From positions 1,550,001-1,614,000 of the forward strand of contig NC_082410.1 of assembly GCF_004011695.2 (NCBI RefSeq): 64,000 nt of DNA, in the 5' to 3' direction. Of this stretch, positions 22,640-34,314 are shown in pieces; position 1 is the first letter of the stretch; each line of letters starts with the position of its first letter. Source of the DNA: Ascochyta rabiei (lineage: Eukaryota > Ascomycota > Dothideomycetes > Pleosporales > Didymellaceae). The translations under genes and the position numbers were made by a program. The notes beneath the pieces were generated by a model. That model saw nothing but the letters and a program-made list of their open reading frames with translations. It ran no database searches and was not told the DNA's origin.

Positions 22640-23514
22640 TTGCAGGTGATAAAGAGCAGCAACTGGAAGTCAAGGCGACTACCGAGCACAACTCTTTCAT
22701 TTGTAGTGCAGTATAGTCAGATTATAGATGTCTGTAAACGAAGCACCCATGATCTGATGAAATGTGAAAGAACCGTGGTGTGTGTGAAAGACCTAGAGCA
22801 GCTGCCCCGCGCCTCCAAGACAGTTACACAGTGAAGATTGACTTGTGGCTGAGCCGCATCCAGGCCACGTCAGTGCGGCGTTTTACAGCTCGGGCTTCGC
22901 ATTCGCTTCGACGCTTCGCCACAATGTCTGCATGTTCGGCAGGGGTGCGCAGCAAGATTGATGTTCCTTTCATGTAGCTAAAAGTATTTACAAAAGGCTG
23001 GACATGTCTTAAGGATAGCTGCCAATAGCCCCGCAGTTCGCAGACTCGTTGGTCCGTTTCTTCGAATCAGCGACAAATCAGTCGAAATGGGATCAAATCA
23101 AGAGTAAGTTGTTGACTCCTTAAGCAGACTTTTCGCTCATTTCGCAGGTCTAACAATGAGCAAATTGTCTTTTGCGATGATGGCGGCCGTCCGCAAATAG
23201 ACGTCTACCAGGATGCAAGTTCAAAGCTAATCTCGCGGTATATATATTGTGGATTGACTTATGATAGTCCCCTAACTTCTTTCCAAACGATTACGTGTCA
23301 ATTATCAATCCGCCACGAGCAGGGGTTTTCAGGGTGAAGGAAAGCCACAAAAACACGTATAAATTGCTCGACAGTCGCGGCAAGTTGTTAGACGATGGTA
23401 GATGGTTCAAAGAGTCCGACCTGCAGCTTGAAGACTAGTGCGCCTTCAGTAAATTTTAATGGGGGTTTCAACAAAGCTGCTTGACTGCAAATCTTTCCAT
23501 TCTGCATCCAATCA
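22640..23514. other. Intergenic, no gene seen
   Basis: 875 bp upstream of the DUF6594 gene and downstream of the caspase gene. Several frames of about 65 codons are open but show no family similarity. Confidence 0.5.
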
Positions 23515-25491
23515 TCATGTAATTGTGTGAATGATGAAACTTTTTGTAGACCAAGCCTCTTCCTTTTGGCCCCTAAACGTGCTGTTCAGGCTCAAGAGGA
23601 ATTGTTTAAGGTTGTCACTGCCTCTCAATACGTCGTACTGGCCATTGGCAGTATCGACCATCTCTGGGAGTGCCACACGGATGCGTGTCTGCTTGCGGGC
23701 TACGAAGAACTTCATGACCTCTTCGCATTCATTCACCCCGCGGGTGCGCAGGAATGAAGGAATCTTCATCTGTATGTTCAATGATCTCTCACTAGCTTGA
23801 CCACCACTCGCAGCCGGGATGGTGAGGAACTCAGCTCCACTTGAGGCTGAGGTGAGACATTTTACCTCCCACGACGGCCGGAAGTTGAAGATACCAATGT
23901 GCAACGCCGCTTCTGCGTTGTTTCTGATCCTGATCGTCCACTTTTGGCCTTCCGCAATCGCTATCCTGTTCGAGTTGCTGCAACTTTGCGCGGATGCAAG
24001 AGAGAACGATGCCTCGAATGATGAGCAAGGTGTTCGATTCTCGATTGCTTCGAAGTACTTGAACTTTCCCATGTGCTGCAAAACATTCAAGAGGACTTGA
24101 TACTGAGTAGATGAGCCAGCTGGAAGTGTCAAGAAAGGAAGTACTTTGTTTAGTGACGCATCGAGTATCTGGTAGTTGCTTTTCGTGTCGACATCAACGA
24201 TGTAGGTACAAGACGCGGGTGACTTTAGCATTCCCATACCCTCATCCGCAACAACTTCCACATAGAGTAGTCCTTCACAAGGAGGATCAAGGTGCGCATC
24301 GTTCGCTGCAAGTCTGACAGTTATGGCTGCTGGCGATAGGCTAGTGATTTGCCTCGCTTGCCATCCTGTGACTATACCGTACGTAGATTCCATTTTTGTC
24401 GTAGTGAGTACTGATTCAGTGGCTTCAACCGATATTGTGCGGACATTGGCCTTTTCAGATACAATATAGCCACTGGATTGCTCCGCTGAACCGAATGGGC
24501 AAGCAAAAAACTCATCGCCTTCATGGACCCCGTGCAAATGTCCCGCTCGCAAGCACAAGCGGCCTTCTCCGTCCTTGTAGATCGGGACGTAATTATTCTT
24601 GGGCGAATGCAGCAATTCTCCAAAAATGGTACGATTTGAATTGCCATAGCGCATGGGAGTTTGTCGGGCCCAAAGAGCATGAAAGTTGGTGCTGACGTTT
24701 TCGTAAAGCGAAGCATGGGTGAGCGATGTTCCGCGGAGTCGGAGTGTGTGCAGAGCTCTCAGCAAGAAGTGGGTGAGTGCACCCTGGCGATGTCCGTTGG
24801 CCAGGATCTCGAACGCTTCCTCATCTGGACCGCACGCCGTTAATGTTGTATAACCTTTTGGGTTGATGAGCCAATTTCGTTGAATGTGCGCGTCTCGGAA
24901 GCTACTGGAAACCTCAGGCTCGATGGCGTTCACCCCTTCATCAGCATCGTTTTCGAAGCTGGTGTCATATTCAATCGATCGTACGCCGATATCAAACATA
25001 CGGTGTCCTCGGAGTGTGCCCCCCGAAAAGCAAGAATCGAGAACAAGGGTAACAATCAGCCCTTTCTCGACCATCTTTCCCATTGCTTTGGCAAGAACTC
25101 GCGATCTCAGATATCTTGAATCGATGCCATCATCATGAAGTAGCACCAATGCTATATCCTGGGGCGTCTTTGTCCCGTGGCCAGAGTAGTGGATGTACAC
25201 ACGATCACCACTACTAGCTTCCTCAATGACTCTGGCGAGATGCTTGTTGATGTTCGTATATGTTGGCCAAAGGTCTGGATCTTCCGGCGGCGGAGCTCCG
25301 GTCACTGGAGGAGTGGAGGCTGTCAAGACGACCACGTCGAGTGGTGTATCTACTGCTTCCTCGAGATACAAACGGGTGTGTTCAGCATCCCGGACACAAC
25401 CTTCGAGGTTTCCACCGGGTCGCTTCGAGTAGTAATTGATACCGATCACGATCGCCCAGAGCGTTGCTGCGTGATGATGCCCGGTGGTCAT
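23515..25491 (-). CDS. Caspase-domain (peptidase C14, metacaspase-like) protein
   Basis: A single exon of 658 residues. The N-terminal 270 residues are a p20-like caspase fold: WAIVIGINYY at the first strand, LEGCVRDAEHTRLYLEE, then the catalytic His in YIHYSGHGT (H105) and the catalytic Cys in TLVLDSCFSGG (C154), both intact. A p10-like part follows with YTTLTACGPDEEAFEI and QGALTHFLLRAL. Residues about 300-658 form a beta-rich extension (GEGRLCLRAGHLHGVHEGDEFF onward) seen in large fungal caspase-like proteins but without assigned function. There is no Pro-rich or zinc-finger prodomain, so it is not a classical type I metacaspase. Metacaspases cleave after Arg or Lys; the specificity here is unknown. 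It is transcribed head to head with the TPR-CHAT gene across an inserted transposon. Confidence 0.93.
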   Translation of the reverse strand: MTTGHHHAATLWAIVIGINYYSKRPGGNLEGCVRDAEHTRLYLEEAVDTPLDVVVLTASTPPVTGAPPPEDPDLWPTYTNINKHLARVIEEASSGDRVYIHYSGHGTKTPQDIALVLLHDDGIDSRYLRSRVLAKAMGKMVEKGLIVTLVLDSCFSGGTLRGHRMFDIGVRSIEYDTSFENDADEGVNAIEPEVSSSFRDAHIQRNWLINPKGYTTLTACGPDEEAFEILANGHRQGALTHFLLRALHTLRLRGTSLTHASLYENVSTNFHALWARQTPMRYGNSNRTIFGELLHSPKNNYVPIYKDGEGRLCLRAGHLHGVHEGDEFFACPFGSAEQSSGYIVSEKANVRTISVEATESVLTTTKMESTYGIVTGWQARQITSLSPAAITVRLAANDAHLDPPCEGLLYVEVVADEGMGMLKSPASCTYIVDVDTKSNYQILDASLNKVLPFLTLPAGSSTQYQVLLNVLQHMGKFKYFEAIENRTPCSSFEASFSLASAQSCSNSNRIAIAEGQKWTIRIRNNAEAALHIGIFNFRPSWEVKCLTSASSGAEFLTIPAASGGQASERSLNIQMKIPSFLRTRGVNECEEVMKFFVARKQTRIRVALPEMVDTANGQYDVLRGSDNLKQFLLSLNSTFRGQKEEAWSTKSFIIHTIT

Positions 25492-25906
25492 ATTGCCGCT
25501 TGCACGTATGTTGTCAAATTGGATTTGAAGCAGATCCGTAGATGAGCCCGGCCAGATACAGCAGCCGCTTTAAGAGCATATGCCTAAGCGGACTTAGTTC
25601 TCGTTATCATCTCTCACGCTTTCGCCACATCACACTGCAGTCAAGCGCCGTGGTCTCTGAAGGATCGCTTGTTGAAAAGACAATTGGCTCCAGCACGCCG
25701 CGGCAGTGCTCAGCCTTGTAGCATGCTTATTGTGGCGCGATAGCGCTTCCTCATTTGCATGAAATGTGCAGGTGTTTTACAAGGCTGCTGTATCGAAACG
25801 CGATTGAGCTGTTTTGTAGCTCGTACGGTGAGACATAGAAAAGATGTTCAGCCGTGCTGAACAGCAGACCTTGACGTGGCGTTGAAACTAGTCCTGTACA
25901 ATATTA
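25492..25906. promoter_or_regulatory. Upstream region of the caspase gene, cut by a transposon
   Basis: 415 bp from the caspase start codon to the TA target site at 25905-25906. Together with 28038-28496 it would form one divergent promoter of about 874 bp for the caspase and TPR-CHAT genes before insertion. Confidence 0.55.
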
Positions 25907-25949
25907 CCGTGTCCGTGCGCGCAACGACCGGAGTCGCGCAACAACCGAA
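25907..25949 (+). repeat. Left TIR of the 25907-28035 element
   Basis: Begins CCGTGTCCGTGCGC. The motif GCGCAACGACCG recurs a few bases later as GCGCAACAACCG, again a doubled direct motif within the TIR. It is GC-rich beside an AT-rich interior. Confidence 0.9.
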
Positions 25950-26069
25950 AACCACCTCAACGCTCAAAATTAGATGAGGCTATAGAGCCACCTACAACAG
26001 CTATTATTTTGTAATTTTATAGTGTAGTACTAATTAATTACTTACAAAAAAGATGTACTATTTAAATTT

Positions 26070-27950
26070 GGCTGGTAACTTGACGTTGCGGCCACGTAAT
26101 GTGGTTTTAAGTAGGGGAGCTAGGGACAGCGATGGGGGACTACAACCACCAACATTATCCCTAGGACTACGTTTTTAACGCTTTTTTAGCTAGGTTGCTT
26201 ATAAAGCTTTCTTTTTACCCTTTTAAGGTAATTATATAGCTTTTGCAGCATTAAGCTCTTATTATTAACACTGCTTTTTAGCCTCCTGTTTAGCCTTCTA
26301 ATTTGCTGTATTAGCCTTCTCCTTCTTACGTACTACCTTAGCTGCCTCTTACGCTACACGCCTCTCCTCCTTCTTCTTCTCCTTAACCAGCTTCTTGGCA
26401 GCTGCTACTTCCTTACTAGTAGCTTTTCTAAGCCTCTCCTCCTTCTCCTTACGTTGTCTGACTTGCTTACAGAAGCGTGCTTTGTTAACCTTTCTAGGTA
26501 ACTAGAACACTGCACCACTATAGTACTCCTGCTTTTACTGCAAGTCTAAGGTTTTACTCTTCTTTTTATGCTTCTTCTGCGTCTTTAGAGTCTTTTTAAG
26601 GCTATCTATCTTATGCTAGAGAAGTAAGGTTTTAACTAAGATATAGTAGATTAATTGTCTTATCTTTTTAACATTACTCTTACTCTAGTTTTTAACCACA
26701 CGCTGCAATAACGTCTCTATTTTAAGCTAATCCTTGTTGCTATAAACAGATAATAAGGACCTATCTAAATCTAAGCTCTCTAGTGTTTTAACAAAGTAGT
26801 AGAGGATAACGTTAGGATTAAGTAGATAGATACCTGTTGCCTTAAAGGACTTAAGTATTAGCTTTTTAGTAAAGCTACACATCTACACTAGCCAGAATAG
26901 GCAGAAGAAGTCTACTCTAGTAATAGGTGCGTTGTTTTAAGCCTTATAGATGTGTGTTATAACTACTTTTAAGTATACTATTAATAGAGGCTTAAATAGC
27001 ACTATATTAAGCAGCTAGAGCGTTTAGGTTAAGTAAGGGGGAAGGACAGCCAGGAGGATCTTGTAGTTATTATAGTACTTAATAAAGTCTATTGTTATAT
27101 AGGATCTGTAGCTATCTAGTATTAAAAGCCTCTACTTTCTTTGTGCTTTCTCCTTAGTGTAGCAATTAAACACCTACTTAAGCCAGGCAAGGCCTATATC
27201 CCTATTTGTCTACCCTAAGAAAGATAATATAACTATTACAGAGTGTTTTCCTAGCTTAATTTCAGCTACCTAGTCTAATTTAATGCTAGCGTTAGCTAAC
27301 TTATAGATAATGCCTAGCAGTAGTACTGTCCTATTACTACATACACACGCTATAAGCGTCTACTAAGCTTAGTTACTATCCTAGATAGATGCTTTAATCT
27401 CTCCCTTTATCTACATACGCTTACTAAACATATGTTTTATCCTGCCTGTAATACTAATTATAAAGCCCTTCTTATCTATATTATATGTATAGCAACCCTT
27501 AATAGAGTATTTAGAGATTTTGTGCTGTAGCAGGTTAAAGTAGAGCGTATATTTATTATAGGAATCAGCATTATAACATAGTTAATCTATCCTAGTAGAG
27601 TAACACAAGATAAGATAGATAGAGTACTTGTTAATAAAGCAGGTAACCTAGCTCTTACTAACTGGATTTTAAGCCACTAGCAACGCGAAATTCTGGATTA
27701 TCTCTCTAGTAGGTGGTAAGTAACAAGTACTAAGCAACTCTATGTACTTTATAAGCTCTATCTCCTGTTATAGCGTTAAACGTTGCTAGTTAATGTCCTT
27801 AGTCTCCCAGGAGTCCTAAACGTGCTTGTGTCTCTAAGCTAGAGTTATGCAGTTAACGCTGAACCTGGTAGCAAAATACTAATACACAAGTTTTTTGCCT
27901 AGTTTTAGCATATTAATTGCTGTAAGCGCTTTATTAATAGCTGCTATAGT
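26070..27950 (-). pseudogene. Fot1/pogo-type transposase, RIP-inactivated
   Basis: On the - strand one long frame is readable through nonsense codons. An N-terminal CENP-B-like helix-turn-helix region (QEIELIKYIELLSTCYLPPT) is followed by the DDE core with RLLILDSYRSYITIDFIKYYNN (about 27080-27160; family consensus LILDGHxSH) and AVLPPYLTxTLxLLNIVLFKPL (about 27000-27060). The C-terminal tail is a long Lys/Glu/Arg-rich helix near 26300-26450. Conserved Gly and His positions are mutated, so the copy is inactive. The ends are approximate. Confidence 0.8.
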
Positions 27951-27992
27951 TATTAAGTTACAACGCGTTAAAGTATAGTGTAGTTGTAATGA

Positions 27993-28035
27993 TTCGGTCG
28001 TTGCGCGACTCCGGTCGTTGCGCGCACAGACACGG
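27993..28035 (-). repeat. Right TIR of the 25907-28035 element
   Basis: Inverted copy of 25907-25949 with two mismatches in 43, both transitions, followed by TA at 28036-28037. Confidence 0.9.
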
Positions 28036-28037
28036 TA

Positions 28038-28496
28038 GCGCTTAACTTCGCTATGTGATCCTATCAGCGAATGGCCAACGAGACAACACAATACCAACTC
28101 AACCATGCAACGTCAGCACAGCCCCCAAACTCTCGCAAGACGCAGTCCTTTTCAATATCCCTGCTACGCCCCGTGTCATGTTGATCCTAGGATCGTCGTA
28201 AAAAAGCTATGCGATTGTCTGAAATACTTCGATACTTCGATACCACACAGCTACTGGCCCTGCCGGATGGAAGGGGGTGGACTCACAGGTCTGTCGTTTC
28301 GGTTCGAAAACAAGGATTATAGTTAAGAACGTGCATCAGCAGACTAGGACGATCTGTTTCAGCCCCCAGTGGAGACGCATGGTGGGATGCGCAGCAAGGC
28401 TGAGATATGGTCGGATAGCTTTATAAAGCCCCATCTCTGGCACGTAGATGCTTGAAGCAAAGCTGATTGTTCCATACCACCAGGTCTCCAGTCAAG
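28038..28496. promoter_or_regulatory. Upstream region of the TPR-CHAT gene
   Basis: 459 bp between the transposon duplication and the ATG at 28497, the second half of the presumed shared promoter with the caspase gene. Small open frames here have no family similarity. Confidence 0.5.
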
Positions 28497-31400
28497 ATGG
28501 ACGTCTTCCGAGTTGAGCCCGAATTCATGAGCATGCTTGAAGACTTTGACGAAGAAAGCTTGTTGGACTTTGCTGCACTGTATGAGAACACCGAAAGTGA
28601 TTCTGACATCGAAATTGCTATTCTCATCCAATTTCTCCGTTTCACAAAGTCTTCATCACCCAAATACTTGGAAGCTGCACTACAGCAAGCAACAAAATGG
28701 GCGGCAGCTACCGAAGCTGCGGACCCAGAACGCAGCCGACGATTCCAGATAGTCGACATGATGCTGTCTGTACAACTCACCCACAATGAATCGCGGGAAA
28801 TGGACCAAAGGTAAGTCAGCTTCCTTGCTATAGAGGATACAGACAAGGCAAAGAAAGCATTGGGAAGCGGCTCCGCTCTGTCAACCTGTGAATTGTTCGC
28901 TTTTGGACGTAACTAACCCTTGTAGACCAGTATCGCAAGCTCATCCCTCCATTCACATACTTTCCTTCGAGTTCATCCAGCAATGGCTCCAAATTATCGA
29001 GATGTGGGACAACATGCGGAACAGCAACGATCCAGGGAACTTGGCCATACTGACTTCGGCCATACGACAGATCATGCCAACAACACCACAAGGGTTCCAG
29101 CATGTAGTTTCATGGCTTTGCAATACCGGTATTGAGCTTCTTGAACGCTTCCAGGAACGCGAACAAATCGAGGATTTACACAGCGCTGTGGAAATAGCTG
29201 GTATGGCCGTTGATGCAGCTTTGCCAGGCAGTGTCGATCAAGCTATCTGCCTGGGCAATCTCGGGAACTGTCTTGGCAAACGATCTGAGAAACTTGTGAC
29301 AATGGCTGATCGAGACCGCGCTATCGACGTGTTCGAAAAAGCAATCGAACTTACTCCTCTGGATGACTCCAATCGAGCCATTTGGCAAGGAAGCCTTGGC
29401 TGTCGGCTCATCAGGCGATTCGAGTGGACTGGGCTGGATATCGATCTTGATCACGCGGTTTCTGTCGCTGAGAAAGCAATTGAAGCTATACCTCCAACCC
29501 ATCCAAATCGAGCCACCTTTTTGGATAACCTTGGGCTGTGCCTTGGTATGGAGTTTAAGCGGTCAGGGTCTATCGAATCTCTCAACCGCGCTATCACTGT
29601 CCTTGAGGAAGCATTACGCCTAATTCCTGCAGAATCCCCCGAATGGGTTGAAATCAAAGCAAATGTCAGCACCTGGCTCAGTGAGCGGTCTCATTTGACT
29701 GATTCTGCAGAAGATCTTGACCGTGCCGTCAAGGCTGCCGAAACCGCAATTTCGACCAGTATACCAGGTAGTCAAGGCCACGCTCGAGGTCTCAAGAGCT
29801 TGGGATCATGCCTCGGCCAACGTTATGAACGCTATCATCATGGCAGTGACATAAATCGTGCAATCGAGGCCACTGAAACTGCGTTTAACCTAACGCCTAA
29901 GACTCATCCGAATCATAGTGCCTGGTCTGGTAACCTTGGACACCATTTCTTTCTGCGATTTGAGCATACTGGATCAATGGACGACCTGAATCGAGCCATC
30001 AATCTATCCGAAAAGGCAGCTAACGTGGATACCCGCAACGTCCCTGAGCTGGCCGTTGGATACAACAACTCGGCCATACTTCTTTGCACAAGGTTTGAGC
30101 GGGCTGGAAAAATGGAGGACATAACACGTGCTGTTGAATTCGCTCGGATGGCTGTCGATGCAACACCTCCGGGCTCGCCTGATAGGCCTGGCTGGATGAG
30201 TAACCTCGGAATATGCTTGGGTCGACGATTTGAACGAACCGGCTCAATGTCAGATCTCGATAGTGCCATTGAATTCACAAAGGCTGCAGTCAACATTGTT
30301 GCTCCTGAGCATCCAGACAGGGCGAGGTGGTTGAACAACTATGCACTGTGGCTGCATACGAGGTTCAAGCGTCATAAGTCTCTGACAGATATTGATAACT
30401 GCATAGAAGCCGCCAAGACTGCGATCGAGATTACGGCTGCAGATAGCCCAAGGTTACCGGTGTGGCAGGCGAACTTGGCGGTCTGGCTTTCTGACCGCGC
30501 CAAGCGGACCAAGTCTGTTCATGACACAGACGAAGCGGTTAAGAGCGCTCAGATGGCAGTGGAGAGCACCTCTGCAGTGCACGCTGACCGAGCCGCACGT
30601 TTCAATAATCTTGGCCTTGCGTTGTGGACACGCTACGAATTGACAAGCTCGGCACAAGATCGTGATAATGCTATCGCAGCAGTGGAAGCAGCGATTGACG
30701 CCAGTCCTCCGGAATACCCCCAAAGAGCTCTTCACTTGGAGAACCTTGGGAACTGGTTGTTGGAGAGATCACGACATTCACCAGCGGACGATGATCAAAA
30801 CCAGGCATTGTCCTGTTTCGAGGACGGCTGGGCCTGCAATTCTGCTTCCCCCAAGGACCGTATCTCTCTAGCACGTCGCGCCGCCAGAATATACGCTTCG
30901 AGGGGTGACTGGACAAACTCGAGTAAGTTTCTGGCATCCGCAATGGTGCTTCTTCCGCTTGTCAGCCCTCGGATGTTGGAACAAGACGAGAAGCAACATA
31001 TGATTAGCCAGTTCAATGGCCTAGCCTCCTCAGCTGCGGCCGCGGCTTTAAATGCGGGTAAGAGCGGATTGGAAGCTCTTGAATTGTTGGAACAAGGCCG
31101 GTGTGTCATTTCTGGCCTCCTTCTGGACATGCGCACCGATCTGTCTGAATTGACAGAGCGGCATCCTGGTATAGCAGCTAAGTTCGAGTCACTCAGGGAT
31201 GAGTTAGACTCACCCAATCGGGATGCAGCTCTATCAGAAAAGTCTCTGCCCTCACTACAATCTCAGATAGATCGACGGTTTGAAGTAGACCGTAACCTCA
31301 CGAACGTCATCGCAACGATCCGTGCTCTGCCAGGCTTCGAGAGATTTTTGCTTCCACCAGCACAGAAGGAACTGATGACTGCTGCGAATGAGGGACCAAT

Positions 31401-32475
31401 AGTCATCTTCAACGTCAACTCGTACCGCTGCGATGCATTTATCGTACAACAGGAGCTGGTGCAGATCCTTCCCTTGCCACTCTTAACAGAGGAAGAGTTG
31501 GACCTGAAGTTGCAACAGTCTCTCATACCGTCTGCGCAAACACTTGAATGGCTTTGGACAGTCGCGGTGTGTCCTTGTTTGGAATCATTGCACTATACAG
31601 GGCCACCATCGGACGACGTCTGGCCACACGTGTGGTGGATTCCTACAGGTGCACTCAGCCAATTTCCAATCCACGCAGCCGGTCTCCATCTGCAACGAAC
31701 GGGACACACAGTGATAGACAGAGTGATGTCGTCTTACAGCTCATCACTCAAGGCGCTTGTATACAGTCGGAGATTTCGTTCTCGGCAGGACACAGCTTTT
31801 GTTTCGGACGAAGCTCTAATGATTGCCATGGAAGCAACAATGCTCCAGGACAAACTTCCGTATGCCTCAAAAGAGATAGACATGCTCGTCAGTTTATGTG
31901 CTTCCCTGCAGCTGACACCTGTCCTGCCGATTCCTCGCAAAGACGAAGTGCTTAAAAGGCTTACAAAATGCAAGATCTTCCATTTCGCTGGTCATGGACA
32001 CTCAGATCCATCAGATCCCTCACAAAGCTGTATTCTCCTCGAAGACTGGGTCACAAACCCTCTGACAGTGGGCGATCTTCAAGAGGTTCGCATCAAGGAT
32101 AACTCTCCGTTCCTAGGTTTTCTATCTGCGTGTTCTACCAGCAGCAACAAAGCAAAGAAGCTGGTCGATGAGGGCATACACCTCGTTAGCGCTTTCCAGC
32201 TCGCTGGCTTTCGACACGTCATCGGAACATTGTGGGAAGTGTCTGATAGCCACTGTGTACATGTTGCCCAAATACTTTACGAGACGCTTCGGGACGAAGG
32301 AATGACAGACGCAGCGGTATGTTACGGTCTTCATGTAGCGGTAAGGGCGTTGCGGGATGCGGATGTCGAGATAGGATTGAACGGAAGAAATGGTGAGATT
32401 GTGTGGGACGATGATACGACGGCGACTGCCGAGGCGTCTTTCTACTGGGTTCCGTACATTCATTTCGGGCCTTAA
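28497..32475 (+). CDS. TPR-CHAT protein (clan CD protease-like domain)
   Basis: Model: 28497-28810 joined to 28926-32475, 1,287 residues; the intron has a GTAAGT donor and TTGTAG acceptor and the phases close. The N-terminal 170 residues are helical without a named domain. About a dozen tetratricopeptide-type repeats of roughly 50 residues follow (pattern DLDxAIxxxExAIxxxPPxHPxRAxxLxNLGxxLxxRFERTG), ending near residue 790. The C-terminal 350 residues are a CHAT domain: HVWWIPTGALSQFPIHAAG, then IFHFAGHGHSDPSD with the catalytic-type His (H1128), LGFLSACSTSSNKAK with the catalytic-type Cys (C1174), and HLVSAFQLAGFRHVIGTLWEV. CHAT is related to caspases and separase. In bacteria, TPR-CHAT proteases act in CRISPR-linked and gasdermin-linked defence; in fungi such proteins are common but their substrates are largely unknown. 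Both active-site residues are intact. Confidence 0.93.
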
Positions 32476-34314
32476 TCATTCCAACTGGTGTTTGTAAACA
32501 AACTCAATCAGATATCCTCGACTAGAATACTGAATGCTTGTCTCAGGCCTTACAAATACTGAGAATCAGCCCTGGTACACTTAGCAACAACATTTGAAAG
32601 GATCAGGATGCTCACTGCCCATATTGCAACTTACGGATCATTTGCGAAAAATTCAATTTTTAAGATTACGACCCACAAACTCTTGCAAGTTGAGTCTCGG
32701 TCCTTCCTAGCTCTCTCTGTCTAGAGGCACGGTACCTGAAGAGATTACAGTATTAAAATGGAGAAAAGCAGTTCGAGCTAAGGTTCATTTCGTGATACTT
32801 CGTACTGACTGCTGTTCCAATGCAAAAGCGTGAAAGACCTATCGTTGTCGCTGTTCTCGAACAATTGAATCTGCAATGGGACTATTGTTACGTGTAAGCG
32901 TTTCGCACGCGCATCGAGATGGTACGCAGGTAAATTGTTCTGAAGCTCAATCTGCGTCCTCGTTGTAAGATAAATCAACGAAGCTCGGTAGGCCAAAATC
33001 CTGTATCTAATTCCACAGCGCGCACTCTCTCATTGACACCCGCCTCATGCTTGCATACATCTATCGAAGCCATTAACGAAATCTCTCTGACTAATATTGA
33101 GCAACTGCAGGCGGAACCATAGCTTTTCGGTTTGAGAAACACATGTGTTTTTGTCGAATGGGAGCTGGACGGTATGAGGTGCATTGAGATTATCGGAATT
33201 TTTTGGCAACAGATCGCCTTGACGTGGGACTTTTGGGGCTGCATGAGGACGGGATTCGCGTGTCATGATCAAGGCAGAAGATTTCCACCTGGTCCGAACA
33301 GTAACAGGGCTAGAAAATGACCGCAATCGACAGTGAAAAGAAACATGCCAAATGGGGGAAGTGTGACGTTGAAGTACATACTACAGTCATTGGCGCCACC
33401 CGGAAAGAATGCTATGCCGGTGGAAGCCTCCAATGTAAGTCTGTGGTGGAAAACCCCGCAAGCATCTGGTCTTGCTCAACGATACCAACCTTGGTAATGC
33501 ACGACTTCATGCGGTTGAAGAATTCCTGGTCCACGCCCTTGCGTCAAGTTTGTGGGAAAGAGAACAATTCGATGAAGTGGGATCAGTTGGAGAAGTTGGA
33601 AAGTAACAGAGCCCTTATCCCTGTTACTGTCCCTTGTCGAAAAGGATTGTCCATCAAGATACTAACAGGCATCAGCAGATCGTCATTACACCAGGGGATG
33701 TACTAGACTGCGGAAAAGCTCTTGAAGTCTGCGTTAAACCAGAGCTACAGTTTGGCGGGGCACCTTCCCGCGCGCTAAGCGCTCTTGATAGTCCCTTAGA
33801 TAGTTTACCTCATTGTGGCCGCTTGTGTCTTATAATCCACGGCAACAGTTTCGCCATCCGTTCTAGAATATCCCTAACTACATTCCTCTTATCTTGACAT
33901 CCGTATTGTAAAACCCCCAATAACCAACAAACAAGCACAGGCGACTTACCCGCCCCACTAGCCAAGAGAAGCTTGATCCTAGTTCTTCCCTCCTCGCACA
34001 ACCAGCTATCGATTGCCATCATCCAAGATTCGAAACGTACACAAGCAAACAGAAGCCTTGACACGCCCGCTCATACAACCTATCAGCGGGCGTTGTCAGC
34101 ACTAGCGCCGTACCGAGGTTCGCCTTAATTGCAAGCTGAACAAGGAAGGTGACATGCGTAAACGGGACGGGAGACCACGTTCTGACCTGATTTATAAAAT
34201 ACGACAATGCCTCACCCCGGGCGTGCGTTTGTCCTGCTCGGTTGCGAAAAACCCATCTCAACATCACTTTCCAGCGCTCTTTCGCAGTTTTGAAACTCGA
34301 ACAGCAAGCCCACC
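32476..34314. other. Gene-poor region with only doubtful small frames
   Basis: 1.84 kb between the TPR-CHAT gene and the small membrane protein. A 129-codon + frame (33317-33706) and a 84-codon - frame (33810-34064) are open. The latter contains LLLASGAGKS, a P-loop look-alike, but a GTAAGT donor falls inside that motif and no flanking NACHT blocks are visible. I make no gene call. Confidence 0.45.

Larger units (their letters stand above)
25907..28035 (-). mobile_element. Fot1/pogo-type DNA transposon, - strand, RIP-mutated
   Basis: A 2,129-bp element with 43-bp TIRs (two differences) and TA target duplications (25905-25906 and 28036-28037). The transposase is on the - strand and full of TAG/TAA codons. 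It differs in TIR sequence and transposase from the other two pogo-type elements in the window. It lies between the divergent caspase and TPR-CHAT genes. Confidence 0.92.

Noticed and set aside
28359..28846. - strand frames of 90-141 codons
   Set aside because: Opposite the first exon of the TPR-CHAT gene, whose coding sense is well supported.
33317..33706. 129-codon + frame as a possible gasdermin-like partner of the CHAT protease
   Set aside because: No gasdermin-like or membrane-inserting pattern could be seen; proximity alone is not evidence.
33810..34064. LLLASGAGKS in a - strand frame, like an NLR P-loop
   Set aside because: A GTAAGT donor falls within the motif and no NACHT/NB-ARC blocks or repeats flank it.
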